Positions 8,110 to 15,312 are shown, numbered from the stretch's first letter. The stretch: DNA of 25,487 nt from DATATB01 sp036268995 (GCA_036268995.1 DATATB010000157.1:1-25487), one strand, 5' to 3'. The notes: generated by a model from the sequence alone, not told the origin. A program made the numbers and translations.

Positions 8110-8208
8110 GGGACGGACGCAAAATAACTTCCCCGCAAACCCCTCGCCCCTTGCGGGAGAGGCCGGGTGAGGGGCTGGAAAGTCGAGAAGTTATTTTGCG
8201 TCCGTTCC
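8110..8208. repeat. 99-bp palindromic element, copy C
   Basis: Arms 8110-8130 and 8188-8208 match at 20 of 21 positions as inverted repeats and end AAATAACTT / AAGTTATTT inside, as in copy A. The 57-nt core is the reverse complement type of copy A's core (CCCCTCGCCCCTTGCGGGAGAGG region). The right end abuts the TAA stop (8209-8211) of the minus-strand toroid protein gene. Confidence 0.85.
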
Positions 8209-9927
8209 TTACTGCCCAGCGCCCAACAGGTGCTGCTTGAGCGGCGAATACAGCGGCAAGTGGCGGTAATAGACTTCGAGAATATACAGCGACAGGCAGG
8301 TCACGTAGAGCCGCCCTCCTTGCCCTCGCTCGGCCCAAATGTCGGGATGCTCGCCAAGCGGATTCCAACTCCCCCGGTCCTTGCCGGCGCGGTCCTGGTG
8401 CTTGACCAGCAGGTCGCGCTGCACGCCGTTCCAATTGCGCCACAAGTCGCCTTCCATGTGGTGCATCATTTGCGTGGCGTAATACCAATAATAAACGTCG
8501 CGATCTTCCCAGCGCGGAGGATTGTCGGCGATGAACCTCGCGCCGGCGATCAACCGCTTGTCGTCCGGCCGCCAGCCGAGATATTCGCGGCACAGCAGGG
8601 CCTCGGCCGTCATTGCCAGCCCCGCCACTTGCTGTCCCGGCAGGTAGCTGTATTTCGACTGCGTCTGGTCGGTGGCCGCTTGGTCGAGATACCGGCTGAG
8701 ATGCTTGAGCGAGTCGTCGGGCACTTGCAGCCCACCCATCTTCGCGCTTTGCAGCGCCATGGCCATCCAACCCGTGACCGACGTATCGCTATCGTTGCCA
8801 GGCTGGTAGCGCCAGCCGCCAAAGCCTTCGGTGTCCTGGGCCTTGAGGCAGTAATTCAGAGCCTTCTGGGCATAGCCTCGCACCTCAGAGTCCTTGGTCA
8901 TGGCGTACAGTTCGCACAGCGCGATCGTACACTGGGCTTGCGTATACAAGCGTTCGTCGCGCTGCCCGCTCTGGAAACAACTGCCTTCGGCGTCCTGGCT
9001 TCGAAGCAGGAACTTGAGGCCTGCCGCCACGTTCTTCTGATACTTGCCGGTCCTATGGCTATGACCGTTGCCCTGAAAAGCGAGCAAGGCCATGGCCGTG
9101 GCAGCTTCGTAATTTTCGAAGACCGCGCCGGCGGAATAGGGCCCTTTCAAGCTCCACGAACCGTTTTTCTGCATGTTCCGCTCGAGCCACGCCAGGCCCG
9201 CGTCGACCGAATTCTCGCTTTCCTTGTTGCCGCCATACATGCCCAACAGCGCCTGCTTGACACCCTGCTCGCGGCCGGCCAAGGCAATGCTGATCGCAGG
9301 CCCCTGGACCCCGCCAGCCGTCGAAGCCAGCGTGCCCCCCAGGTTCACGCTCAGCTTGGGCTGCGCAAATGGATCGCTAACCCGCGGCATTTGCAAGTCG
9401 GCCATCACCGGCTGATCGGTCTTTTCCGGCTTATCGACAAAGACGTTCATCCGGTCGTCGATCAGTTGCTGGCCGAGCGTATCGGTGTAGCTGACGTTGA
9501 GCTCCAACTGCTTTTTGACGTGTATCTGCAAGACCCACAGCCCCATGATGATGATGATCAGCATGTGGATGACGGCGCTGAACAACAGCGGCGGCGAAAA
9601 CTTGAGGACCTTTTTCTTGATCTCCTCTTCGACCGACTCCTCCTCGGTGCGGGTCCGGACGGCGGGCGAAGCATTCGCCCCCAGCGGAATCGGCCGCGGA
9701 GCCGGCAGCGGACGCGGAGCCGCCATCGGCCGCGCCGCGACGGGCTGGAGCGTGAGCGGGATGTCGTCGGGATCAATCGCCTGTGGCCGGGCGATCGCTG
9801 GCTGTCCGGCAGGTTGGTGACCGCTGGACGTTTGACCGCCGGGCATCGGCGGGGGTCGCGAAGCCGGCTGGGCAGTCGGCGGCGGCTGCGATCCGGGAAA
9901 AGGCTGGCCTGGAGGGGGGACCGCCAT
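8209..9927 (-). CDS. Membrane-anchored prenyltransferase/squalene-oxidase repeat protein with TonB-like helix
   Basis: 572 aa. A Pro/Ala-rich, probably cytoplasmic N-terminus (1-95) is followed by an acidic/basic patch and one membrane helix (about 113-135). The helix carries SAVIH (S117, H121), the same S-x3-H spacing as the TonB membrane helix. After a roughly 90-residue spacer, helical repeats (about 220-560) fit the alpha/alpha toroid of prenyltransferases and squalene cyclases. Patterns include NGSWSL (255-260), GGWRYQPGNDSDTSVTGW (370-387) and YYWYYATQMMHHMEGDLW (479-496). No cyclase DxDD acid motif is seen, so enzymatic activity is doubtful; binding of protein or sugar is as likely. 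It lies upstream of the ExbB/ExbD-like genes on the same strand, 772 nt away. Domain call firm; a TonB-like role is my inference. Confidence 0.75.
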   Translation of the reverse strand: MAVPPPGQPFPGSQPPPTAQPASRPPPMPGGQTSSGHQPAGQPAIARPQAIDPDDIPLTLQPVAARPMAAPRPLPAPRPIPLGANASPAVRTRTEEESVEEEIKKKVLKFSPPLLFSAVIHMLIIIIMGLWVLQIHVKKQLELNVSYTDTLGQQLIDDRMNVFVDKPEKTDQPVMADLQMPRVSDPFAQPKLSVNLGGTLASTAGGVQGPAISIALAGREQGVKQALLGMYGGNKESENSVDAGLAWLERNMQKNGSWSLKGPYSAGAVFENYEAATAMALLAFQGNGHSHRTGKYQKNVAAGLKFLLRSQDAEGSCFQSGQRDERLYTQAQCTIALCELYAMTKDSEVRGYAQKALNYCLKAQDTEGFGGWRYQPGNDSDTSVTGWMAMALQSAKMGGLQVPDDSLKHLSRYLDQAATDQTQSKYSYLPGQQVAGLAMTAEALLCREYLGWRPDDKRLIAGARFIADNPPRWEDRDVYYWYYATQMMHHMEGDLWRNWNGVQRDLLVKHQDRAGKDRGSWNPLGEHPDIWAERGQGGRLYVTCLSLYILEVYYRHLPLYSPLKQHLLGAGQ

Positions 9928-10204
9928 TGCTTTCGCCCTGCTCTGCTACACCGGTCCAGGCTCACCGGGCTCAAGAAAAGTCCACTGGAGCGGCGGCCCG
10001 AGTCAACCAGCCATACCGCGTGAAAACCCGCACGAAAACGTACTCTTGCAGTCTACCGGCCACCCGATATCGCAGCAAGCAAAGAAGTCCAACGCCGCCA
10101 GCAGGCTGAGGCCAGTGCCGCTAAAACCGGCGTAAGCGGAACGAGCGGCCGCGACTTCTCACATTCAAATATACCGGCAGTGATGGAAAAAGCCCGCCGA
10201 CTCC
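9928..10204. other. Intergenic region with no gene seen
   Basis: About 280 nt between the toroid protein (-) and the initiator tRNA (+). I see no conserved reading frame. It must hold the minus-strand promoter of the toroid gene, but no clear -10/-35 pair stands out. Confidence 0.5.
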
Positions 10205-10232
10205 TTCCCAACTAAACGCAGGACGATAGAAT
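10205..10232 (+). promoter_or_regulatory. Putative promoter of the initiator tRNA
   Basis: TTCCCA (10205-10210) and TAGAAT (10227-10232) with 16 nt between. The -10 is good and the -35 weak. Transcription would start about 5 nt before the mature tRNA 5' end at 10245. Confidence 0.45.
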
Positions 10233-10244
10233 CAGAAGACATGA

Positions 10245-10318
<74 letters not shown>

Positions 10319-10343
10319 TTTTTCGCCTCGGGCGAAAAAATTA

Positions 10344-10460
10344 GAGAGGAGATTGGGGAGAGTAGAGAGTAGAAACGAGTGGATGGTCCGGGCTCGCCGT
10401 AGCGCTGCCGGAAAACGTCTCCTCGGTCTACTCTCCACTTTCCCCTCTCCTCACTTTTTT
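10344..10460 (+). repeat. Long imperfect palindrome after the tRNA, ending in a T run
   Basis: A purine-rich arm (10344-10373, GAGGAGA...GAGAGTAGA) is imperfectly complementary to 10427-10452 (TCTACTCTCC...TCTCCTC). The arm is followed by seven T (10454-10460). Directly after the tRNA there is also TTTTTCGCC-TCG-GGCGAAAAA (10319-10339). The long palindrome plus T run could end the tRNA transcript. Its heptad-like GAGAGTA units look like those of dispersed repeats. Confidence 0.5.
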
Positions 10461-10559
10461 TGCGCTGTTGTCCATGGCGATTGCCTTTGACGCGACGACG
10501 GACCTAAGGCAACCAGGGCGTTGCTTCACACGGAACCTCCGCAGACCGGCGATTTCGCA

Positions 10560-10577
10560 ATGGTAAGCTTTTACCAT
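10560..10577. promoter_or_regulatory. Perfect inverted repeat covering the hicA start codon
   Basis: ATGGTAA (10560-10566) and TTACCAT (10571-10577) are perfect 7-bp arms around GCTT. The right arm includes the A and T of the hicA ATG (10576-10578). It is a candidate operator for autoregulation, or an RNA hairpin hiding the start codon. No Shine-Dalgarno is visible upstream of hicA. Confidence 0.5.
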
Positions 10578-10764
10578 GAAGATACGCGACATCCTAAAGC
10601 TGCTTGCCGACGATGGCTGGCAGCTTGTCGCGACCCGCGGTAGCCATCGCCAATTCAAACACCCGATAAAACCTGGTCGAGTCACTGTCGCAGGAAAGCC
10701 CAGCGACGACCTCGGACCAGCGACTCGTAACAGCATCCTTAAGCAAGCTGGCCTAAAGCCATGA
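10576..10764 (+). CDS. hicA: HicA-type mRNA interferase toxin
   Basis: 62 aa, normal length for the family. HicA proteins have a dsRBD-like fold and cleave mRNA to stop growth until neutralised by HicB. Evidence: the N-terminal MKIRDILKLLADDGWQLVATRGSHRQFKHP with the catalytic His of the GSH motif (H24), RVTVAGKPSDDLGPATRNSILKQAGL at the C-terminus, and the hicB-like gene immediately downstream with an ATGA overlap (10761-10764). There is no visible ribosome binding site and a palindrome overlaps the ATG, so translation may be weak or regulated. Assignment is firm from sequence plus context. Confidence 0.92.
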   Translation: MKIRDILKLLADDGWQLVATRGSHRQFKHPIKPGRVTVAGKPSDDLGPATRNSILKQAGLKP

Positions 10765-10970
10765 AGCGTTATGCGGTCGTGATCGAAAAGGCCGATGAGA
10801 ACTATTCGGCGTATGTGCCTGACCTGCCGGGCTGTATTGCCACAGGACCAACCGTTGCAGAGACAGAAGAACTTCTGCGCGAGGCGATCGCTTTGCACAT
10901 CCAGGGGATGCAGGAAGACGGCATCCCGGTTCCGGCTCCGTCCAGCGTTGTGGACTACCTTGAGGTGTAG
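10761..10970 (+). CDS. hicB: HicB-type antitoxin, without DNA-binding domain
   Basis: 69 aa. The partial RNase-H-like HicB fold is clear: KRYAVVIEKADENYSAYVPDLPGCIATGPTVAETEELLREAIALHIQGM. It should bind and block the HicA active site. Many HicB proteins carry a C-terminal HTH or ribbon-helix-helix domain for autorepression; this one ends at VVDYLEV and has none. The ATG overlaps the hicA stop, so the pair is translationally coupled with the toxin first, the usual hicAB order. Confidence 0.9.
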   Translation: MKRYAVVIEKADENYSAYVPDLPGCIATGPTVAETEELLREAIALHIQGMQEDGIPVPAPSSVVDYLEV

Positions 10971-11003
10971 CATCTCAGTCGTTCGAGATCTGATTCATGG
11001 ATC

Positions 11004-11245
11004 TTGTCCGCGAAGGAGCTGCACAAGGAGCCGTTTGAACCGATCGCCATCCGGCTGACGGACCCTCGTTCCCGGTGCGCCATCCGGACTTTGTGTCGGC
11101 GCTCGATTACCGGCCCAAACCGCCCGGCAAAGGTGGCAACGGCTCGCCCAAGAATAAGTGGCCACCCGGCATGTCGGAGCTAATGGCTGCGCCAACAGCC
11201 GGCCATCCCCTGGCCGAATGGCATATGGCAAAAGCCAGTGCGTAG
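11004..11245 (+). pseudogene. Frameshifted remnant of a small conserved gene
   Basis: From about 11010 one frame reads AKELHKEPFEPIAIRLTD. From 11066, in another frame, it continues SFPVRHPDFVSALDYRPK and runs open to a TAG at 11243-11245. Joined, this resembles a small planctomycete hypothetical family with the pattern PF.PF.I.L.DGR.F.V.HPDF. At the join (11064-11065) the spacing is 2 nt instead of a codon multiple, so one frameshift explains the break. A TTG at 11004 is the only in-frame start candidate. Family recognition is from memory of the pattern, so moderate. Confidence 0.5.
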
Positions 11246-11372
11246 GTGACAGTTATTTAATCGAAACAAATCTTGCTTCTGTCCCGGGTTCGCGCGAAAC
11301 TGGACCGTGCGTCAGCGGGACAGGCAACCCGACGTTCGCCGCCACCTTTTGCCAGCCCGCCGGAGTCCAACC

Positions 11373-11591
11373 ATGCCGAAACTACGCGTAAAAGCCGGGC
11401 TCAACGGGGTCGTACACGATCATTCGGATCTGATCACGCCGCTGCACGAATTGGGCATCCGCTATCTGGGCAACAACCGCTGGGATCTCCCGCCCGGCGC
11501 CGAGATCCGCATGATCGCGCCCGAAGACTGGCTCGTCACCATGAGCGACGGCCAGGTGTATCGGCTCTGGTCAGAAGACGAGTTGGAATGA
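11373..11591 (+). CDS. Small conserved hypothetical protein
   Basis: 72 aa with start ATG 11373, preceded by GGAG (11362-11365) at 7-nt spacing. The in-frame ATG at 11307 has no such site and adds Arg-rich, unlikely sequence. The protein (KLRVKAGLNGVVHDHSDLITPLHELG...WSEDELE) is acidic at the end and has no signal peptide or membrane segment. I do not recognise a family. It follows the decayed gene and precedes a large palindromic repeat, so this is a low-constraint neighbourhood, but good codon structure and the ribosome site support it being real. Confidence 0.6.
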   Translation: MPKLRVKAGLNGVVHDHSDLITPLHELGIRYLGNNRWDLPPGAEIRMIAPEDWLVTMSDGQVYRLWSEDELE

Positions 11592-11619
11592 CGCGGGAAG
11601 ACCACGACGACACAAAGGG

Positions 11620-11727
11620 CACGAAGAAGGAAATGAGCGACCACGGATTTCACTGATGACACGGATGGTGAGAAAATAGAATTTCTTATCCGTGTTATCA
11701 GTGTGATCCGTGGTCCAATTCTTCGTG
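11620..11727. repeat. Large nested palindrome (CCACGGAT...ATCCGTGG type)
   Basis: Inner arms 11641-11666 and 11688-11713 match at 23 of 26 positions (CCACGGATTTCACTGATGAC... against ...ATCAGTGTGATCCGTGG) around a 21-nt AT-rich loop. Outer arms CACGAAGAA (11620-11628) and TTCTTCGTG (11719-11727) are perfect. It lies between the small hypothetical gene and the convergent dapA stop. Repeats with this CACGGAT/ATCCGTG wording are dispersed in many bacterial genomes. Confidence 0.8.
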
Positions 11728-11735
11728 GTTCTCGA

Positions 11736-12623
11736 TTACAGCAGCCCGTAGCCGGCGAGGGTGGATCGCAGGCGGGCTTCTTCGCTGGTTGATAGTGGCG
11801 TCATGGGCATGCGCAGTTCGCCGGTGTCGCGCCCCAGCAGCTTCATGGCGGCCTTGACGGGAATCGGGTTGGTCGACAGCCCCAGCATGTCGCGGCAGAG
11901 CGGGAAGAGCTTGCGATGCCAGCGCTGGGCCTCGGCCAGGTTGCCGCTGTCGAAAGCCTTGAGCAGGGCGAGCATGTCACGCGGCACGACGTTGCCGACG
12001 ACCGAAATCACGCCACGGCCCCCCAGCGCCAACAGCGGCAGCGTCAGGCTGTCGTCGCCACTGAGCACCGTCAGGTTGCTGAGCGCCAGAATCTGCGAGG
12101 CCTGGTCCATCGAGCCGGTCGCCTCCTTGACCATCGCGATGTTCGGTAGCTCCGCCAGCCGGGCAATGGTCTCGGGCTCGACGTTCTTGCCCGTGCGGCC
12201 GGGAATGTTATAGACGCAGATGGGAATGTCGACGGCTTCGGCCAAAGCCTTGAAGTGCTGATAAAAGCCCTCTTGCGTCGGCTTGTTGTAATACGGAGCG
12301 ACAACCAGTGCGGCATCGGCTCCGGCCTTGGCCGCCCACTTGGTCAGCCGCAGGGCCTCGCGCGTGCTGTTGGAGCCCGTGCCCGGCATGACCTTGATGC
12401 GGCCGGCCGAGAGTTGCACCACGTCGGCAATGATCCGCTCGTGCTCGTCGTGCGAGAGCGTGGGCGATTCGCCCGTGGTGCCGACCGGGCAGAGGCAATG
12501 CGTGCCGGCTTGGATCTGGAAATCGACCTGGCTGGCCAGCGCCGCCTGATCCAACTCGCCGTTGCGAAAAGGAGTGGTCAAGGCTACGGACAAGCCGGCA
12601 AACGCTTCGCCTTTAGTGGGCAT
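11736..12623 (-). CDS. dapA: 4-hydroxy-tetrahydrodipicolinate synthase
   Basis: 295 aa, normal family length. Condenses pyruvate with aspartate-semialdehyde at the branch point to lysine and diaminopimelate. Seen: CPVGTTGESPTLSHDE (residues 45-60) with T49/T50, VVAPYYNKPTQEGF, the catalytic Tyr in YNIPGRTG (Y138) and the Schiff-base Lys in MVKEATG (K166). The whole TIM barrel is present. ATG at 12623 fits the family start, but no strong Shine-Dalgarno is visible. Wider aldolase families (NanA, KDG aldolase) share the fold, but the GTTGE, YNIPGRTG and overall match favour DapA. Diaminopimelate is needed for peptidoglycan. Confidence 0.93.
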   Translation of the reverse strand: MPTKGEAFAGLSVALTTPFRNGELDQAALASQVDFQIQAGTHCLCPVGTTGESPTLSHDEHERIIADVVQLSAGRIKVMPGTGSNSTREALRLTKWAAKAGADAALVVAPYYNKPTQEGFYQHFKALAEAVDIPICVYNIPGRTGKNVEPETIARLAELPNIAMVKEATGSMDQASQILALSNLTVLSGDDSLTLPLLALGGRGVISVVGNVVPRDMLALLKAFDSGNLAEAQRWHRKLFPLCRDMLGLSTNPIPVKAAMKLLGRDTGELRMPMTPLSTSEEARLRSTLAGYGLL

Positions 12624-12733
12624 GAATTAATCGACCGATTGTTGAGAACAAGAGGACCATGGACAGTCCGAATCATAAAAAACCGCGGGGCCGCGTGCAA
12701 ACCGCTGGGTTGGCCGGGGCGGCGAGGTGCCGC

Positions 12734-12758
12734 CCCCAGGGACCGCAGTCCCTGGGCT
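12734..12758. repeat. Short perfect hairpin between dapA and pdxJ
   Basis: CCCAGGGAC and GTCCCTGGG are perfect 9-bp arms around CGCA, downstream of pdxJ and upstream of dapA on the minus strand. No T run follows, so it is not a typical intrinsic terminator. The gap also has a GC stretch followed on the minus strand by TTTTTT (about 12678-12683). Confidence 0.45.
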
Positions 12759-12777
12759 TGGGCGCCGCGGTGGCGGC

Positions 12778-13491
12778 TTATGTAATGAGCTGTTTCATTT
12801 CGCGCACGGCCTGCTGCATGCCGACCATTAGGGCTCGCGCCACGATGCTGTGCCCGATATTCAGCTCGTGCATCTGCGCGATTTGAGCCACCGGCTGCAC
12901 GTTGCGATACGTCAGCCCGTGGCCGGCGTGCAGGGCCAGCCCCTGCTGGACAATGGCGTGGCCGGCATTGGCCAGTTTGAGCAGTTCTTGATGTTGAGCC
13001 TGCCCCGGCCGCGCCAGGGCATATTGCCCGGTGTGCAGCTCGATCGCTTCGGCGCCCAGCTCGCAGCCGGCATCGATTTGCGCCGGGTCGGGATCGAGAA
13101 ACAGGCTCACCCAGATGCCGGCCTGCCGCAGCCGATCGACCACGCGCCGCAGCCGGTCGCGCTGGCCGAGCACGTCGAGGCCCCCTTCGGTCGTGACTTC
13201 GGTGCGGTTTTCCGGCACCAGAGTGGCCTGATCGGGAAGGACCTGGCAGGCGATGTCGACGACTTCGTCGTTGGCGGCTAGTTCCAGGTTCAGCTTGACC
13301 GTGACCGTTTCGCGGAGCACGCGCAGGTCGCGATCCTGGATGTGGCGGCGATCTTCGCGCAGGTGGATCGTGATGGCATCGGCGCCGCCCAATTCAGCCA
13401 AAGCGGCTGCCCAGACGGGATCCGGCTCGTACGTCCGCCGGGCTTGCCGTACCGTGGCCACATGATCGATGTTGACGCCCAGCTCGGCCAT
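12778..13491 (-). CDS. pdxJ: Pyridoxine 5'-phosphate synthase
   Basis: 237 aa, usual length about 240. The last step of DXP-dependent vitamin B6 synthesis, joining deoxyxylulose phosphate with aminoacetone phosphate. Seen: AELGVNIDHVATVRQAR at the N-terminus with N7 and H10, ADAITIHLREDRRHI (H43, R45, H50), KLNLELA (E70), ELHTGQYA and LALHAGHGLTYRN for substrate phosphate. I placed the start at ATG 13491 because the conserved MAELGVNIDHV begins there. The longer frame to 13635 crosses the predicted promoter. Product PLP is the cofactor of BioA elsewhere in the window, but that is a general link only. Confidence 0.94.
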   Translation of the reverse strand: MAELGVNIDHVATVRQARRTYEPDPVWAAALAELGGADAITIHLREDRRHIQDRDLRVLRETVTVKLNLELAANDEVVDIACQVLPDQATLVPENRTEVTTEGGLDVLGQRDRLRRVVDRLRQAGIWVSLFLDPDPAQIDAGCELGAEAIELHTGQYALARPGQAQHQELLKLANAGHAIVQQGLALHAGHGLTYRNVQPVAQIAQMHELNIGHSIVARALMVGMQQAVREMKQLIT

Positions 13492-13560
13492 CGTGGAGTC
13501 GTCGCGCTCTAGAATGCGTGCAGTTTTTGCCGGCGCGACATACAGGCCACGCCCGCGGGG

Positions 13561-13588
13561 ATTATATCTGCGTAAGATGCGCGAACAA
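13561..13588 (-). promoter_or_regulatory. Strong putative promoter of pdxJ
   Basis: On the minus strand TTGTTC (13588-13583) and a perfect TATAAT (13566-13561) are 16 nt apart. Transcription would start near 13554, leaving a leader of about 60 nt before the pdxJ ATG at 13491. This also argues against the longer pdxJ reading frame. Confidence 0.6.
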
Positions 13589-13731
13589 GCGGCCGCGCAC
13601 ACCGATGCGCACACGCTGGCGGGTTTCCTCTTCACTCGGCAGGCCGCTGGGCCGATGATGGAAGCCGTCAGGCCGCGCTGCGGAGCGGCGGTGTTTCAAT
13701 TGCGATTCAAGTTTTCCAGGAGCGACCCGTC

Positions 13732-13923
13732 GTGGATCCCGTGCGCTCGATCATGGTGCTGGCCCTGACCTTGTTCCTGGCCGAAGGCCTGACGCTCAGC
13801 CTGTTTCCCGCGCAATTCAAGGAATTCCTGCACCAGATGGAGCCGCGGATGCTGCAAGCGGTCGGCCTGGCCGAAACGCTCCTGGCGGCCGGCTTGATGG
13901 CCGGCATTCTGCTCAACGTTTGA
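13732..13923 (+). CDS. Small membrane protein, DUF2065/YjeT-like
   Basis: 63 aa with two hydrophobic segments (about residues 6-25 and 43-62) joined by FPAQFKEFLHQMEPRMLQAVG. The pattern of a helix with L-x-EGL, a short FP-x2-[FW] turn and a second helix after a Gly matches the DUF2065/YjeT family of small inner-membrane proteins. GTG start at 13732 with AGGAG (13718-13722) 9 nt upstream. It stands alone, divergent from pdxJ and convergent with the CobB-like gene. Members of the family are often near hflKC or purA, which are not seen here. Function unknown. Confidence 0.75.
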   Translation: MDPVRSIMVLALTLFLAEGLTLSLFPAQFKEFLHQMEPRMLQAVGLAETLLAAGLMAGILLNV

Positions 13924-13971
13924 CGACCGAGCGCAAGCTAGGCAGCGCGGCTTTTGGGCACGCCCCGGCTT

Positions 13972-15312
13972 TCAGCGCGCGGCAGCGACGGCACCGACCG
14001 GCTCGATCGACGTGAGCGGATGGAAAAAGCTGCTCAAGAAGCCGGGCTGCGTGGCAAAGTTGATTTGCAGGCAACTGGCCACGGCCCGAAAGCAGCCGAC
14101 CATGTCGTGTTCGCAGCCCGATTCGGCGAATAGTCCGCGCAGCGGGCCGGCCGGTTCGAGCCGCCAGCGCGAGCTGCGATAGCCGCGCACGCGCGTGCCG
14201 ACTTGCCCCAGCCAACTCGGCCGAGCCAGCGCTAATTCCACCGGCTGGCAAGGCGCGGGATTGGGATTCAAGCGGGCAATGGCCGGCAAGGCGCCGACCA
14301 TCGGCGAAAACTGCCCCTGGTCATTTTCGAGCGACTGGCACAAATAGGCGACGCCGCCCCCATCGGCATAAACGCGCTTGCCGCCGCACAAGTGATTGCG
14401 CAGCGCCGAGGTCATGCAATGGTTTTCTCCCAGCTCGGCCGCGAAGCGCTCCGGATGTCCGCAACCGATGTAAACCAGGTCGGCACCGGCCGGGAGCTGC
14501 TCGTCGTGCAAGGGCGAAAAATCCACGAGCGTCGCGCCCATCGCCTCCAACAGGTCGAACGTATCCGGGAAGTAGCAGTTGAAGGCCTCGTCATAGGCGA
14601 CCGCCACGGTCAGCGGCCGTCGGTGCGGCCGGCAGCCGAACAATTCGTGCGACGTGTCGGGCAAGAGCCGGCTGGCCGCCAGGCGGCGAATCGCGTCGAC
14701 CTGGGCATGACTCTCAAAAACATTGCCCAGCGATTGAACAAGCTCGTGCGGCACCGCGGCCCCGGGCTGCAAGGCGGCCACAGCGCTGCGCAGCCGGGGA
14801 AGATCTTCCAGCGCCCCCAGCACCGGAATTCCCCACAGCGATTCCAAATGCGTCTGCCAACGGTAGCGATCCGAAGCACTGGCGACACGGTCCAACAGCA
14901 GCGCGTCGGCCGCTGGCCGCGCAGGAAGCCGGCATGGCTCGAGCCGCGAAACATCGATCACCGCCAACCGCGGCAAGTCGAGCCACGCGCAAAGCTGATC
15001 AAGACGGCCTCCCCCGCCTGGAGTCCTGGCAGCATCGTAGCGCCCCTCGATCACTGCCATTCCGCCGGCGGCGGTGCCGTGCGCGAGCAACTCGCGGCAG
15101 ACGTCGGGCGTCATGAGCCAGCTATCGAGATGTCGCGAGGACGATCCGGTGGCGGCCAAGGCTCCATCTCGCGGCACCAGGCAGCAGCGCGAAGCAAAAT
15201 GCTGCACCTCACAGCCCTGCCGCTTGAGCACTTCGAGCAGCGCCCAGCAAATCAGCTCGGGCGTGGCATCGGCCTGAATCGTGCCCAGCGCTAGGCGTGG
15301 CAGCGGCACCAT
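13972..15312 (-). CDS. CobB/CbiA-like protein lacking catalytic residues (pseudoenzyme)
   Basis: 446 aa with the full two-domain layout of cobyrinate a,c-diamide synthase. The N-terminal nucleotide-binding-like domain (1-230) has HLDSWLM (61-67), VIEG (87-90) and GIPVLGALED (161-170). The C-terminal glutaminase-like domain (235-430) has VAVAYDEAFNCYFPDTFDLL, LVYIGCGHPE and MVGALP. Key positions are changed: the P-loop GT-x4-GKT is GTIQADAT (10-17), the glutaminase AECGG nucleophile motif is ADGGG (Cys to Gly at 318), and the RGHEFH motif is RGYRSS (His to Tyr at 379). The frame is intact. Start ATG 15312 is preferred over 15390 because the first strand follows at once. No other cobalamin genes are nearby. 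Role unknown. Confidence 0.72.
   Translation of the reverse strand: MVPLPRLALGTIQADATPELICWALLEVLKRQGCEVQHFASRCCLVPRDGALAATGSSSRHLDSWLMTPDVCRELLAHGTAAGGMAVIEGRYDAARTPGGGGRLDQLCAWLDLPRLAVIDVSRLEPCRLPARPAADALLLDRVASASDRYRWQTHLESLWGIPVLGALEDLPRLRSAVAALQPGAAVPHELVQSLGNVFESHAQVDAIRRLAASRLLPDTSHELFGCRPHRRPLTVAVAYDEAFNCYFPDTFDLLEAMGATLVDFSPLHDEQLPAGADLVYIGCGHPERFAAELGENHCMTSALRNHLCGGKRVYADGGGVAYLCQSLENDQGQFSPMVGALPAIARLNPNPAPCQPVELALARPSWLGQVGTRVRGYRSSRWRLEPAGPLRGLFAESGCEHDMVGCFRAVASCLQINFATQPGFLSSFFHPLTSIEPVGAVAAAR

Larger units (their letters stand above)
7437..8208. other. Gene-poor gap of 772 nt within the motor cluster
   Basis: No convincing coding region on either strand. Possible reading frames overlap palindromic repeats and show no recognisable domain. 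The gap holds element copy B, an orphan terminator-like hairpin at 8052-8098 and element copy C at its right end. The leader of the channel gene (region next to 7436) should carry that operon's promoter, but I could not pick a clear one. Confidence 0.6.

Noticed and set aside
7618..8127. 169-aa + strand frame and overlapping frames in the 7.4-8.2 kb gap
   Set aside because: They run through palindromic repeats and lack a ribosome site or family pattern.
12624..13491. dapA and pdxJ as a regulated pair
   Set aside because: Same strand, but separated by 154 nt with hairpins, and pdxJ has its own promoter upstream. I see no direct evidence for a shared transcript.
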